DNA of 64,000 nucleotides, from contig NW_006763148.1 in NCBI RefSeq assembly GCF_000264905.1, positions 204,545-268,544 of the forward strand, written 5' to 3'. The translations under genes were made by a program, and so were the position numbers. Shown here piece by piece: positions 12,310-23,568 of the stretch (the stretch's first letter is position 1; the number at the start of each line of letters is the position of its first letter). Below the pieces are notes generated by a model. That model was not told the origin of the DNA and searched no databases. It saw nothing but the letters and a program-made list of their open reading frames with translations. Origin of the DNA: Stereum hirsutum FP-91666 SS1 (Eukaryota > Basidiomycota > Agaricomycetes > Russulales > Stereaceae).

Positions 12310-15300
12310 ATGAATCGCGTCGGTGTCACTTTATGCGGCAGCCTCTGGTTGTTGAACTTGGTTGTGGGAGTGTCTGGGGAGGATTATACACAGTATGTGA
12401 ACTTGTTCGTTGGGACTCAGGGCGCTATACCTGGAGTGAGTTGGTCCTGCACTTTTGTTCAGTAAAATTCGTGTCGTTTACGATTGGTCTACAGAGTAGC
12501 CTTGGTGGAGGTTCGTCATCTCATGTTTCTTTTGGACGAAGGCCCTCTGAGTATATGATAGGCAACATGTTCCCCGGTGTGGCCCTCCCCTTCGGTCAAG
12601 TCAAGCTTGGTATCGATACTTCCGTGGTCAACCTCGACCAAGGCGGGATCTCGAGTGCGAATAGCGGGTACACGCCCCTCGGGAACTCGACCGGCTTTTC
12701 CATGCTTCATACCAGCGGAACTGGCGGACGTAAGTGTTCTTCAATAATGCCCCGACCTTTTCTTATTATCCTACCTCATTCGATAGAGCCAAAATACGGT
12801 GTCGTATCACAGATGCCCTTGCTGGGCGACCTGGATGCACAAGGGATCAATGTTGCCGATAACATGACCTATCTTACGAATCGAACTTCCGAGTCCGCAG
12901 AAGTGGGCTACTTCCGCACGACTTTTGAAACTACGAACATCACGACCGAGGTACATTTTTGTTCCTTCTTCTCACCGTCCATGACACCATGTATCGATCC
13001 TTTGATTTGATTACAGTTGACCGCGTCAGAGCACGCAGGCATCCTCCACTACACATTTCCCACTCAAACCGGCTCCAACGCGACAAACTCCTCACAAGCC
13101 CATGTCCTCGTTGATCTCGCTCATGCTCTCCCTTCGGGTGGGAGTGGATATATCGCTCAGAGGTATATCAAGGGTTCGCTTTCGCTGTCTCCTGATGGAT
13201 CCGGGTACTCTGGGAGTGCGTGGTACGACGGTGGATGGAATCAAGGCGAAGCGTGGCAAATCTGTATAACCATCTCCTTCTCTCTTTACCCGTCCTCAAC
13301 TTTCAATCGAATCGAAACAAAACACTGACCACTGTCATATTAAAACTAGACTTCTGCGCCAATTTCTCCACTCCAGCAACGACCTTCCAAACCTTCTTCA
13401 CGACGTACTATCAACTTCTGACGCCTGGCGCACCCACACTCAATCCGTACCTCGACCTCTTCGCTGGCGACAACTTGGCGTTGGGCGCTCTTTTCAGTTG
13501 GGAATATCCGCAGAATGAGACGTTGGAGGTGCAGTCTAGGGTTGGTGTCAGTTTTATCAGCGCTCAGAAGGCGTGAGTTTTTTTTTGCTCGACTGTCTTT
13601 CAATTTTCAGAGGTACGATGCTGGTGCTGACGTGGGTACCTTTGCAACAGATGCCAGTTTGTCAGAGATGAGATGTCGTGGGAGCAGAGCTTCAACGACA
13701 CTGTCGCCGCCGTAAAAGAAGCTTGGAACAAGTAAACAAGTCGTCTCACTTTCATCTCATTCGCGGTGTACTCACAAGACTATTGAACAGGGAGATCCTC
13801 TCGTCCATCACCGTCCCAGAGGAGAACGGAGAAAAGAATGATACTTTGCTCGGATTGCTGTACACGCACCTTTGTAAGTCTGCCTATCAATTCCTCTTGA
13901 AACTTCGTGGATGACGACAGGCTTCGCGTAGATGGGACCGCTCTTATGCCGACAGATCGTACGGGCGAGAACCCAGGTTGGATATCTAAGGAGCCGTATT
14001 ACGATGACTGGTACACCGTAAGTCAGTTCTTTGGGTACGCATATTGCACATGTCTTGATACTCGGTTCGTGATACTATAGATGTGGGATAGTGCGTATAA
14101 CTTCCTCTCTTCCTACCCCAATGGAAGCCGTTCTTGACGACATAGGTGACCCGTAGTATTCCGTTGCACGACGCCCTTCTATCATCTCGTCTATACGAAT
14201 CGCTATGTGGACATGCTCAGATCGATCATCGATATTTGGTACGTTGTGTTTGGACAAATGCCGCGCTTTCGAAGAGCCACTAATTGGGCGCGGACTTGAC
14301 CAGGCGACACGATGGATTCATGCCGGATGGTCGGAGGTCAGTGCCCAATCCGCATATAATGCTCGACCTAAGGCTCACGAGTGCTGGATGCTGAACGCCA
14401 CCACCAGTTCGAACTATAACGGCCGAACCCAGGTACCTTGTGTCTCTTCCATATCCCTCCTGCCGAACGACTGACCGACTGGATCGATCTTCAGGGAGGT
14501 TCTGACGCAGATAACGTCCTAGCTGATGCGTACATCAAAGGTTTGGACAAAGTGAAGACCATTGAATGGGAGGATGCATACAATGCAATCGTGCATAGCT
14601 TACGCGGCTTTTTCACTGTGTCCTTTGAATCTGATTGATATTGGCTAGGTCACGGATGCAGAAGTCGTTCCCGTCAGAAATGTTGATTTCAACGCGTTCG
14701 ATGGTGGGACAAAGGAAGGAAGGTGAGCCCTACTAACGCGCCAAATGATCTAAAAACGTGACGATTAATTGTATGGTGGTGGGCACGTAGAAATGCCCTT
14801 CCCGAGTGGAAGACCTTGGGTTACATTACTCCGACGTATTCTCGGTCTGTGTCCAAAGGTTTGTCTCACTAGTGCCTTTTTGCCTTTGCCATTGCTTATT
14901 GAGGGCGGTGGTGATATTTGCAGGGGTCGACTACGCTCAGAACGACTATGCGGCATACGTGGTAGCTCATGGACTTGGTCACAAAAAGGATGCAGAGAAA
15001 TATCTCGAGAGATCTGGGTGCGTGAATGATATATCTTCACATCCACAGCTCGTGGCTTGACTTTCATCGCATCTCGCCATTCAGGTACTGGACGCATTGT
15101 GAGTCTTTCAAAAATTCTTGTTCGCTATACGCCTTGACAAGGTTCATGGATCTCAGTCTGGGACTCCAACTCAACCGTCGACCTCGGTGATGCCGGCTTC
15201 GGCTCCTACACCGGATTCTTCGGTTCTCGTCTCGCGGACGGGACCTTCAACAGCAGCGTGAACGTGACCAACTGTGGCGGCTGCACCTGGGGCGACGTAC

Positions 15301-16395
15301 GTCCATCATCTCCCCCCGCCTCCTTCTCCCCTCTTTCCTCTATTCCTCAGCGCGCGGAAAGAGACTTATACGCGGGTTGATATTGGTAGTATACCTACGA
15401 GGCCCTCATCTGGGAGTACTCCTTCAACGTCCCACACGACACCGCTGCCCTCATCGACAAAATGGGCGGTGCGGACGCATTCGTGAGGCGACTTGATGCG
15501 TCGTTCGTGGAAGGTTTTTCTGCGGGATCAGGGGCTGCGAATACGGCTGGAACGTGCGTTGCTCTCTTGTTCGTTTGTTGATTATAGCTCGCTGTCACTG
15601 ATGATGTGACATGTGGCGTTTGCAATACAGGGCGTTGTTTAACCCGGGGAATGAGCCTTCGTTCATGACGCCGTTCTTGTATAACTATGTACAAGGAAAG
15701 CAGTATAAGACGGTTGAGAAAACAAGATATCTTGTGAACAAGTGTGCGTTTTTCACTTGCTTCGTGCATCGAAGTGACACTGGGACTGACTTGATGTGGC
15801 GCTACAGATTATGCGCTTGATGCCGATGGTATCCCTGGAAATCAAGGTATGCTCTCCTTCGTATTTCGTAGTTAACGGACAAGGCGAGGACTAATGAACA
15901 CTTTCAGATGCTGGAGCTATGGCGACCTGGCTCCTTTGGAACCTGATCGGGTGAGTGGACCATCAAGTCGACCTACTGCATGTATTTGATGGAAGTCTAC
16001 GGTCTGCTTTTCAGGTTATATCCCGTCACCTCTCAACCCATATACCTCGTCTCCGCTCCTTTCTTCAAAGCCCTGGACGTTCGCCTCGGTACCACCGACC
16101 CATACAGCCCAGCCTACCGAAGCTCAACCTACCTCAAAATACGAGCACCCAACCTCACACAGGAGAATATTTGTAAGTGCTCCTGACTACAGGTTTGTTG
16201 TTCGTTTGTTCATGTGTTTGTTGGCTTCTTGTAGACGTCCAGGGCCTCAAGGTCAATGGGAAGAAGGTCAAAAGATCGTATCTGTGGCACGACGAGATTG
16301 GGTATGGTGCGACTGTGGAGTTCGAGATGGGATCGTCGCCGGTGGCTTGGGACTCAGATGGAGTAGCCCCTTCCGTCTCAACGGGAGGATATTAA
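12310..16395 (+). CDS. GH92 alpha-mannosidase, secreted
   Basis: Exo-acting alpha-mannosidase family (often alpha-1,2) trimming N- or O-linked mannose outside the cell. Twenty-five exons: 12310-12435, 12495-12510, 12562-12729, 12787-12950, 13017-13263, 13350-13572, 13651-13731, 13791-13873, 13932-14017, 14081-14090, 14157-14238, 14304-14336, 14408-14432, 14495-14590, 14649-14722, 14791-14858, 14924-15017, 15085-15098, 15157-15296, 15390-15553, 15631-15743, 15808-15846, 15908-15950, 16015-16172, 16235-16395. The sum is 2508 nt, 835 residues, in frame. Signal peptide MNRVGVTLCGSLWLLNLVVG; then YVNLFVGTQG, NMFPGVALPFGQVKLGIDT, PTDRTGENP, EPYYDDWYT, RHDGFMPDGRSSNYNGRTQ, EYSFNVPHD, and the diagnostic GNQDAGAMATWLLWNLIGLYPV. 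Exons of 10, 14, 16 and 25 nt are needed to keep these motifs intact. Whole family length is present. Confidence 0.93.
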
Positions 16396-17711
16396 GATGT
16401 TAGAGTGCAGTTGGGAACTGTTGGCACGGCACAGAAATTTATAGTACAGCTTCTCGCAACTTCTTATTCTTCGTTTTGCCTCCTAATCGTCGCTATCGCG
16501 CTCTGTACGACTCATTTATGTTTGAATAACTATGGGAGGAGAGTTATGGTCTCTATGAACCTCTCGACCGCCTCAGAACGGCCGCCTTGTCTGGAAAGGC
16601 CTCTCACCGCGTCGATGCCATATATCATCATTGTCCTGCGTCTGTTTTCGTTCTTTCAGCGAATATAAATCTGTACTGGGGGAGCGCTACCTGCGGCAGC
16701 AGCAACCTTGCTGGGGAGGGGCGGTAGCGGGCCGACGCGACTTCTGGACGGGAGGCCCACAGAGGCCCACAGGTCCGAATCCTTTTATCATCTGAACGAG
16801 TCGGGACCCATATAAACGTTGTCTACCGCCGTGCCCGGGAGGCCCTTTCTACCATAGACGTGAAGGTTCTGTTGGCTACCTACTAACAGAGACAGACATT
16901 GTTCAAGTTCTCCCCGGGTCTACTTGAGGTTCTCCTCCACTCACTTGAAATGGCTCGATCTTTCTCGGTGTCTTCGATCCAAATTGACCGGAGACGTCAG
17001 ACTCTGCTAGTTCTGTCTCTACCGGAGATCTCATACATGTCTACCTTAGCACCTCTCATCGCTCGAGCGCTTCACCGTCGAAAGCTCTCTTTCTTCTGCA
17101 AGAACTGTCTCGACCGCCGTGCCCGGCGATCAACGTCAACCGGCGATATTTTCTATTGGTTTTCTGGAGAGTGCCGCGGCTCTACTACCATCTCTCCGTG
17201 AACAACGTCCGAAAGCTTTCTCCTCGCACCACTTGATGTTCTCCTCGATGTACTCGATTGTTCATCATGTTGTGCACCCAAGATGGCATAAGTATCTCGT
17301 CGCCCGCGCGTTTCATCGTCCGGACATCTCTTCTTTAAATAATAATTGCCCCTTTAAAACCTACTATACTATTTCTCACTCGTTTATCCCGTTTATTCCT
17401 CTCTCTCATCATGTACCCGTTTCTCTTCCAAAAGAAGGTCTCACGCCCATTTTTACGACTCCATGCTGCTTCGACACATTGTTCCTTTGAGACAAGGGAA
17501 GACCATCGCTCCGCTCCGGTATTCTCTCAGTCTCTGGGGCGTGACCTGAGCTTGTGATACCGCAAAGACCGACGTCTTTTTATGGCCTCGGAAAGATACT
17601 TAATATGAGTCAATGCACCTTGTTTGCGAGAGTGCATTGGCCTTCGCCTTCGGTCAGGTCCACTGACTTTGACACTGTTGAAGGATTATTCCCCCCTTCC
17701 TTCCTCGCCAC
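16396..17711. other. Intergenic stretch between GH92 gene and inverted-repeat element
   Basis: 1.3 kb. The first 250 bases are probably the GH92 3' UTR. At 16828 and 17112 the phrase ACCGCCGTGCCCGG recurs, and CTTGAGGTTCTCCTC at about 16923 resembles CTTGATGTTCTCCTC at about 17233, so part of the stretch may be locally duplicated. No gene is recognised. Confidence 0.35.
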
Positions 17712-17886
17712 CATCATCAGAACTCTTGGAAATCCCTGACAGGCCCTGAGAAGCCCTGAGCGGCCCTGACGATCCGTTCCGCGAAAGCCCGTGAGGTCTC
17801 GAGAGCGCGTCAGGGCCTGTCAGGGCTCTCAGGGTGTGTCAGGGCGGTCAGGAGCGATTCCGAGCAATTCTGGTCGTTGTGTGGCC
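17712..17886 (+). repeat. Left terminal inverted repeat
   Basis: About 175 bases from CATCATCAGAACTC to TTGTGTGGCC. Contains at least eight CCCTGA/TCAGGG hexamers. Pairs with the right arm at 20588-20749. Carries an extra segment of about 12 bases near 17860 absent from the right arm. Confidence 0.9.
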
Positions 17887-18062
17887 CAAAAAGTATTTAT
17901 ATTCGCAAAAAATGCATACATGGGGACTCCGACAGACAACACGGCTTTACGACTACCGTACACTACAGGATCTTCACCAAACACGAAGCCCAGACTAACT
18001 ACGAGACGTCGGAAATGAAACGACGCCCATGCTGCTGTGTCATCACTGTCGCTGTCGTCGGT

Positions 18063-19070
18063 TTAACTAACGGCCTCGGAGACGTCAGTCGGGATCTCTA
18101 CAGCCTCTGCACTTAAAGCTTGTACCCGTGCAGCCGTCACATACACCCGCTTTAGAGACTCAGTTACCGGTCTGGCATCGGGTCTGTGTTCGAGGACGAC
18201 GTGGGCGAGACGAGTGGGGTTGTGGTGGCAGTGAGGGCGTGAATATTGACATTGGCGAGGAAGAGGAAGAGGGAAGGCGGAGGGAGGGAAAGATGGTGGG
18301 AGAGCGTTTGGAGGGGAGTCCTGGGTGGCGAAGGGGAGAGAGCGAGGATCTAGGTTAGGTGGATCGTTCGGTGGGTATTGGAGATGTGAGTGGTGGCGTT
18401 GGCGATGGAGAGAAGGGAGATGTAGGATGCGAGGGTGGTTGAGTATGCGGGCAGCGGGGCTATGTGCGCCGTCTGCGAGAACGGCTATGCGCTTGCCGCC
18501 ATCGTCTGGCGGAAAATGACCACCACCGCCTCCGTCGTCGTCTGGGTAATGAACATACAGTAGTCCAAAAACGTACAGCGGCAGGAGCGCCTTGACGGGG
18601 TACAGGAAGCAGGGCAGGACGAGCTCGACTGCCTTTGGTCGTGGCTCGAAAGGGCAACAAGTCGTCGAGGTCGAACTTCTGCTGGCCATCGCCATCCGCG
18701 CTGACATCCCACTCCCACCGACGCACAGGCCACACGTCGATGACGTTGCTCCCGACCTTGGGCATCTCCTCCCTCAACGCGTTGACCACTTCCACAAAGC
18801 GCTGCTTCCGTGTACAAACGGCTTCCCTCTTCTCGCTATCCTTGCCTTCGGCCTCACGATCTCCTCGAACGTGTGCCCCAGGATCGCCTGGTGGTCCAGA
18901 TCAACCGAGGCGAGCGCATTGACGAGCAAGCTTCGCATCCAGGTGGTCGAACATGCCCACCTCGAGCACGATGACCTACACCTTCTCCAGCTCAAAATTC
19001 ACCATCGCCGTGCTCGTCAGCAGCTCAACCTCGCTCACATACACGCCGTGCTCGTCGTTCGCCTGCCCCA
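18063..19070 (-). pseudogene. Folylpolyglutamate / dihydrofolate synthase (FolC family) pseudogene inside the TIR element
   Basis: The intact enzyme adds glutamates to folates. Here only the middle and C-terminal parts survive, spread over three frames. Frame one (about 19060-18920): QANDEHGVYVSEVELLTSTA, then an in-frame TAG, then VIVLEVGMFDHLDA (intact genes have VGMGGRLDATN). Frame two (about 18920-18800): ASVDLDHQAILGHTFEEI and PKARIARRGKPFV, the family's D-L-D-H-x-x-x-L-G and K-A-G-I region. Frame three (about 18795-18600): FVEVVNALREEMPKVGSNVI. A later frame (18707-18063) has RIAVLADGAHSPAAR, the family's LDGAHNP box. The N-terminal ATP-binding GTNGKGS loop is missing. Frameshifts, a nonsense codon and the missing loop make it non-functional. 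It lies wholly between the inverted repeats, so it was probably captured and moved with the element. Confidence 0.78.
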
Positions 19071-19279
19071 GCCGCCATGCCTCACTACAAGTTGAAGATA
19101 TATGACGAGTCTCACCTTCACACTTCCAACATCTTTACCATCCTTCACCTTCACACTCGCAAGCTCCAAGTGCAGAACCGGCGCTCCGTTTTACGAGAGC
19201 ATCGATTCAACCGACATCTACATGGTCCTAGTGTGGGCCGGTGTATGATGTCGAGTCGGGGATAGGCGACAAGCTTGGG

Positions 19280-20587
19280 AGTCATGTAACGTATGAGACA
19301 GTGGGTGCATAGCGATTACATGGATGTCGGCTCACCAAATTCGGTATAAATTGCCCAACTAGGCCCAACTCTTGTGTGGTATGATATAGAGGCACACACG
19401 AATAGAACAGTCTAACGAGTGCTACAGATCCTGAGAGGGTGAAGGAGGGTAAGGGCTTCGACAACTCCACAACAAATCTGAAGATGCCACGTCGGATTTG
19501 TTGACACTTGTTTGTACTCTGTTCAACTCTTGCGCGTCGGGCGTCGTCTCTGTTCTGTGTTCGTACCTCGTCTCTGTCAAGCCTTTCCTTCGTATCGTGC
19601 TATACTCTCTCAGCGAGGACCCTGCTATGGACCAGGCTACGATTGGAGCGCAATAAAGGCGGTACAATCCTACCTGTACGTACGCTATCTTCTTCCCTTT
19701 TCTCACTACAAATCACGCAGTCACTCCACATCAACGATCTCGTCCCCCGCGACGTCGAAGCCGCCACCCTTATTGACAAGTGCAGACAACGCCACTGTTC
19801 TCTGGTTGATTTCGGCCTTGCGATACAATCATTGTGCTCGATGCGGCGGCTGTGCGTGCGGCACCGAGGAACGTGATGACGAGCAACAGGAACCTGTGAG
19901 TTCATTGTACGTCCTCCGACTTACACCTCATTTCGTCTTGTCCTATTCTTCCCCTTCATTGTCATTCAGTGTCCGCAGGGAATATCGACGAGGTTGAGAG
20001 AGAGGCGTCGCATCTCACTGCGAGATGTTTGGTTTTTCACGTGAGTTGGCTCCTCTCACCCTTCTTTTGCGACTGTGTTTCTTGATTCTGAATACACGAT
20101 TCTCTGCATAATTGTACATCGTACACCGTTCAAAACATTGCGCTGCCGCTCAATCGCGATGGTAGCGTGCAGATATCGCTCGCGTGTCTTTAAGGCGTTG
20201 TTGACAACTAGTCCGCCAAAGATACAACCAGATAGTACGCACTTCTTCGTCCTTCTATTGAACCCGGATACTTCATAGCCTCATCAGCCATTCTACCCCT
20301 GACATACCCTTCCACCTTCTCCTTCAGTCAATCTGCTTAATTTATATTGAACTAGTTTACTGGTTTTCGAAGGCCATGCAGTCTATCGGTGCGAGGAAGA
20401 GTCATGAGTATAGGCTCTGCGGCATTTTAATGCACGTATAGTCTCACAGCACGGTCTATATGGTGCGATGGATTATTACAAACACAAAGGAAAATTAGTG
20501 GAGAGAGCGGAACCTCTCTCGACCTCTGTATCTAGCCTCTCATGTACATATGATTATCTGTCTGAATTTAAGATCATTTTTCTGGTG
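19280..20587. other. Element interior without recognised gene
   Basis: A plus-strand open frame (19512-19997) and overlapping frames exist, but no transposase, helicase or other transposon domain is recognised. It may be further captured sequence. Confidence 0.35.
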
Positions 20588-20749
20588 CCACACAACGACC
20601 AGAATCGTCCTGACCGCCCTGACGCACCCTGAGAGCCCTGACAGGCCCTGACGCGCTCTCGAGACCTCACGGGCTTTCGCGGAACGGATCGTCAGGGCCG
20701 CTCAGGGCTTCTCAGGGCCTGTCAGGGATTTCCAAGAGTTCTGATGATG
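20588..20749 (-). repeat. Right terminal inverted repeat
   Basis: Reverse complement of the left arm, about 160 bases, ending outward at CTGATGATG. The match stops at the next base on both sides (C at 17711, T at 20750), which defines the element ends. Confidence 0.9.
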
Positions 20750-21064
20750 TCGTATACCTCACAGTCACCTCCTTTTTACGCCCAACGGTCTTGGATAACA
20801 TGTGTTCCCCTATCACCACATCCAAATGAAGAAATGGGCAAAAAAATGACCATGACCATGAGAGATCTAGAGGCACGGATACGACAGTGTTGGCTATGGC
20901 CCAAGCGTAGAGGGTCTCGGCAAGTCCGAGTCATCGGTTAAGCTACTACGATCTTTACAATAGCACTAACACGCATCTTTAGAAATCGTAGGGCAAGGAC
21001 TACGATCCAAACACATCCAAACAAAAGGGGCACAGATCTTTAATAATAGAGAGATGTTCATGCC

Positions 21065-21167
21065 ACTGGTGATAATAAAGTACGTAGTGAGCAGTCACAA
21101 AAACCCACACCGGCGACGTCGTCCTGGCACTAGTTCCCATCTCTCGTCAAAGTTTCGTCGTTACCTT
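21065..21167 (+). pseudogene. Relic of a MYND-protein gene (exon 4/exon 5 junction)
   Basis: About 100 bases align with 50122-50215: both read GATAAAGTA(C/T)GT(A/G)GTGAG followed by matching sequence through ACACCG(G/A)CGACG and on to TTT(C/T)GTCGT. The matched part corresponds to the end of exon 4, the intron and the start of exon 5 of gene-B-type MYND genes. Nothing else of the gene remains here. Confidence 0.5.
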
Positions 21168-21169
21168 GC

Positions 21170-22880
21170 ACTGTGAGAGCGGCCCGGGTTGACTTTCACC
21201 GCTCAAGTCGTGATTTTCACCTTTCACCCCCCAAAACAGTGAATTACGGTGAGGGCGAAAAGAAGGTGATTGTCAACTTTGACGAATCACCTTGTCAGAA
21301 GGGGAAATTAACCCGTGTGACCTCCCCAATTAATTCATTTTCTTATTATTTTGTGGCATACTGTTTGTTACTTGGACCACACGGTAATTCCAAACTCCGG
21401 GACTACACACTATAGTATTGGAGAAATGGAAGGTATTTACATTGAGCTCCCATATGTTTCAGCAATACCAGGTCCCGGGAAAACTCATGACACTCCAAAG
21501 CCGTCTGTCTCTTGCCATCGTCCTTCTTGTGCAGCTCCATTATTGCACCATTGGTATAGTGCTGGTCGTCCCAAGAGAGCATATATCGATAAGGGTATGT
21601 GAGTGAATCTTCTGCGCGTGTGATGGGACGCCAAGGCGTATGGACGAACACTAGTGTGTCGTTGGGCGTGAGTGGCGTCTGAGCAGCAAGCCTCGAGGCA
21701 CATAAGTGTGTGGAAAGTACTATGCCTTGGGCGAGGGGATACCACGGGGGCAATGTGCCCCGGAGGGGACGATGGTTTCAAGGAGTGTATGGCCCAGTAA
21801 AACAGAAACTACCACCAAGTGGTCAGAGGCGATGACCACCAGTGGCGAGGGAGTAACGGAGAGACGACGCGCGACTTGTTCGTTTTCGCGTGCGAAGGCT
21901 TTCAGGCGGAGCTTGAACTTAACTCAACGGACGACGCGCGTCGACCTCGTTCTCCAACCTCCTTTCGCTCCCGTTTCTGGCTCTTTAGAATGCTACATCG
22001 CTACGACGCGCCCGGTCCTGAGTCAGATGCTGAGCGTTGAAGGCCACATCGCTCAACAACTGACTCAAGATTGAGCGTTGTCGATCGCCTTCCACGACGG
22101 TGGACCTTCCCCCAATCTCTTATGACGCTTTCTTTATGTGAGCCCCCGCCCATATGTAAATGTGCCTTCGGTACGTTACTTTACCTCTTTCTTATCTATG
22201 CTACTCGCCCTCCGATTCCGATCTTTTGCTGAGTACGTATCTAATCGTGGTCTTTCAAGTCGAACAGCCCCTCGCCAGCCTTTAAGGTCTCTCCTACCGC
22301 GACTTGCACTCCCGACTCATCCGTCCAATAACTCGTGTCAAGCTGGGAATTCCTAGAAAGCTCTGTAGGACCGCTTCTGGGTGAGTGTCATCTATAGCTT
22401 TTCATATGCTTCTTTCTTCTGTTGTCGGTACTGCTGCCGGTCCTTGTGCCTTCATGTACTGTATGATACTGTAATAACCTAGGCTATATAAATGTCATAT
22501 TGTTTACCATATCCACCCGTCTGAGCTCGCTTGGGGCTGGGAAGATGCCCATCTATTGGAATAAAATACAACCCGTTCGATTATCCAATGCAAGCAGAGG
22601 GACAACGAAAGGGTTTTATTCAACATTTCAAAAGAGGTGGAAGTGTCCAATTACCAGAAGTCGAAGATCACCCCATAGTAGGTGGGAAATCAACCTCTCA
22701 CAGCACGAAACTGAACTGGTGAAAAGGAGCATAGGCGGGGTTATCTTCACCGTCTTTGTTCACCTCCTGCGACATCGAAGATCACCCTGTCGAGCCGCGA
22801 CAGGGTGAAGATCGACCACTCTAACGTCGAAAACCACCTAAAACCCGGTTGATTTTCCGGTGACTTTCACCCGCGGCGAC
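21170..22880. other. Transposon-like debris with repeated TTCACC motifs
   Basis: The stretch begins near CCCGGGTTGACTTTCACCGC (21182) and ends near CCGGTGACTTTCACCCGC (22856), giving a loose direct repeat at its ends, and the short motif TTCACC/GGTGAA recurs near both ends. Open frames inside (for example 21403-21753 minus, 22531-22722 plus) are unassigned. I treat it as a possible decayed mobile element, not a gene. Confidence 0.35.
22782..22808. repeat. Perfect 11 bp hairpin
   Basis: TCACCCTGTCG and CGACAGGGTGA flank a 5-base loop. It sits near the right end of the TTCACC-rich stretch and could be a transposon terminal structure. Confidence 0.6.
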
Positions 22881-23568
22881 CTCCGTAGTGTTGCTTCAAG
22901 GTCCTTCCAACCCCCGTAACCTGCAAATCCGTTGCCAAAAACAAACATGTACAAACAAACGATGTGGCGTGGCGCCACACAGCGCATCGTCCCCGATGCA
23001 TTTGCACGAAGTATCTACTCGACTTGCAGTTGCGACTCCGCAAACAAATTGTATTAACAGCATAATGTCTCAGACTTGAGCTAGTAGAACAATACTAAAC
23101 ACACTGGGCAGCTCGGTTTGAGCAATGGCCACTCACTCACCTTATAAACTGCGAAACTTTGACGAAGCAGGGATCGTCTTCGTGTAAGGAAAATTGAGCC
23201 CCAAGGGTGATTATCCGGGAGAACCTATGATCGCCACCTAGGCAATAAAAGTACGACCTGAATGCCTCTCAGTTCGCGTGCGCAATATCCCTCACACTTA
23301 GCTACAACAGAGGAACCTATATGCATGAATACTTCAATCTCCAGCGTATCGGTGCGATGCATGGGACGAATGTGAGGACTGTTTAGTCGGATGACGTTAT
23401 GATATTGGTACTCGAGGTTGGCATATGTGATATATGTACATACTTCGGCAAACCTATACACACACCGTTCGGAAATCTATACATTATGAACACACGAATT
23501 CTTCGTAATCGAAAGCGTTACCTACAGAGAAGTAGCGCAAGGTCTGATAAAACCAGAAAGGCAAGCGA

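Larger units (their letters stand above)
17712..20749. mobile_element. 3.0 kb inverted-repeat element carrying a captured gene fragment
   Basis: Two nearly identical sequences in opposite orientation bound 3038 bases. Reading inward from CATCATCAGAACTCTTGG, both arms run through arrays of the hexamer CCCTGA (and its complement) and on to CGTTGTGTGGC. The only differences seen are single bases and a short indel near 17856 (left arm longer by about 12 bases). No transposase reading frame is visible inside; instead the interior holds a broken folylpolyglutamate synthase gene. This is the layout of a non-autonomous TIR (Pack-type) transposon. I could not find a convincing target-site duplication at the two ends, so the exact termini and superfamily are open. 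Confidence 0.8.

Noticed and set aside
7513..16395. A carbohydrate-enzyme gene cluster
   Set aside because: CE12, GH92 and, 44 kb away, GH28 are separated by unrelated genes and lie in different orientations; co-regulation cannot be inferred from position alone.
18592..19095. 167-codon plus-strand frame inside the TIR element
   Set aside because: Antisense to the FolC-family pseudogene, whose motifs are unmistakable on the minus strand.
17700..20760. Target-site duplication of the TIR element
   Set aside because: Bases next to the two ends (CGCCAC on the left, TCGTAT on the right) do not match; either the duplication is lost or the ends differ by a few bases.
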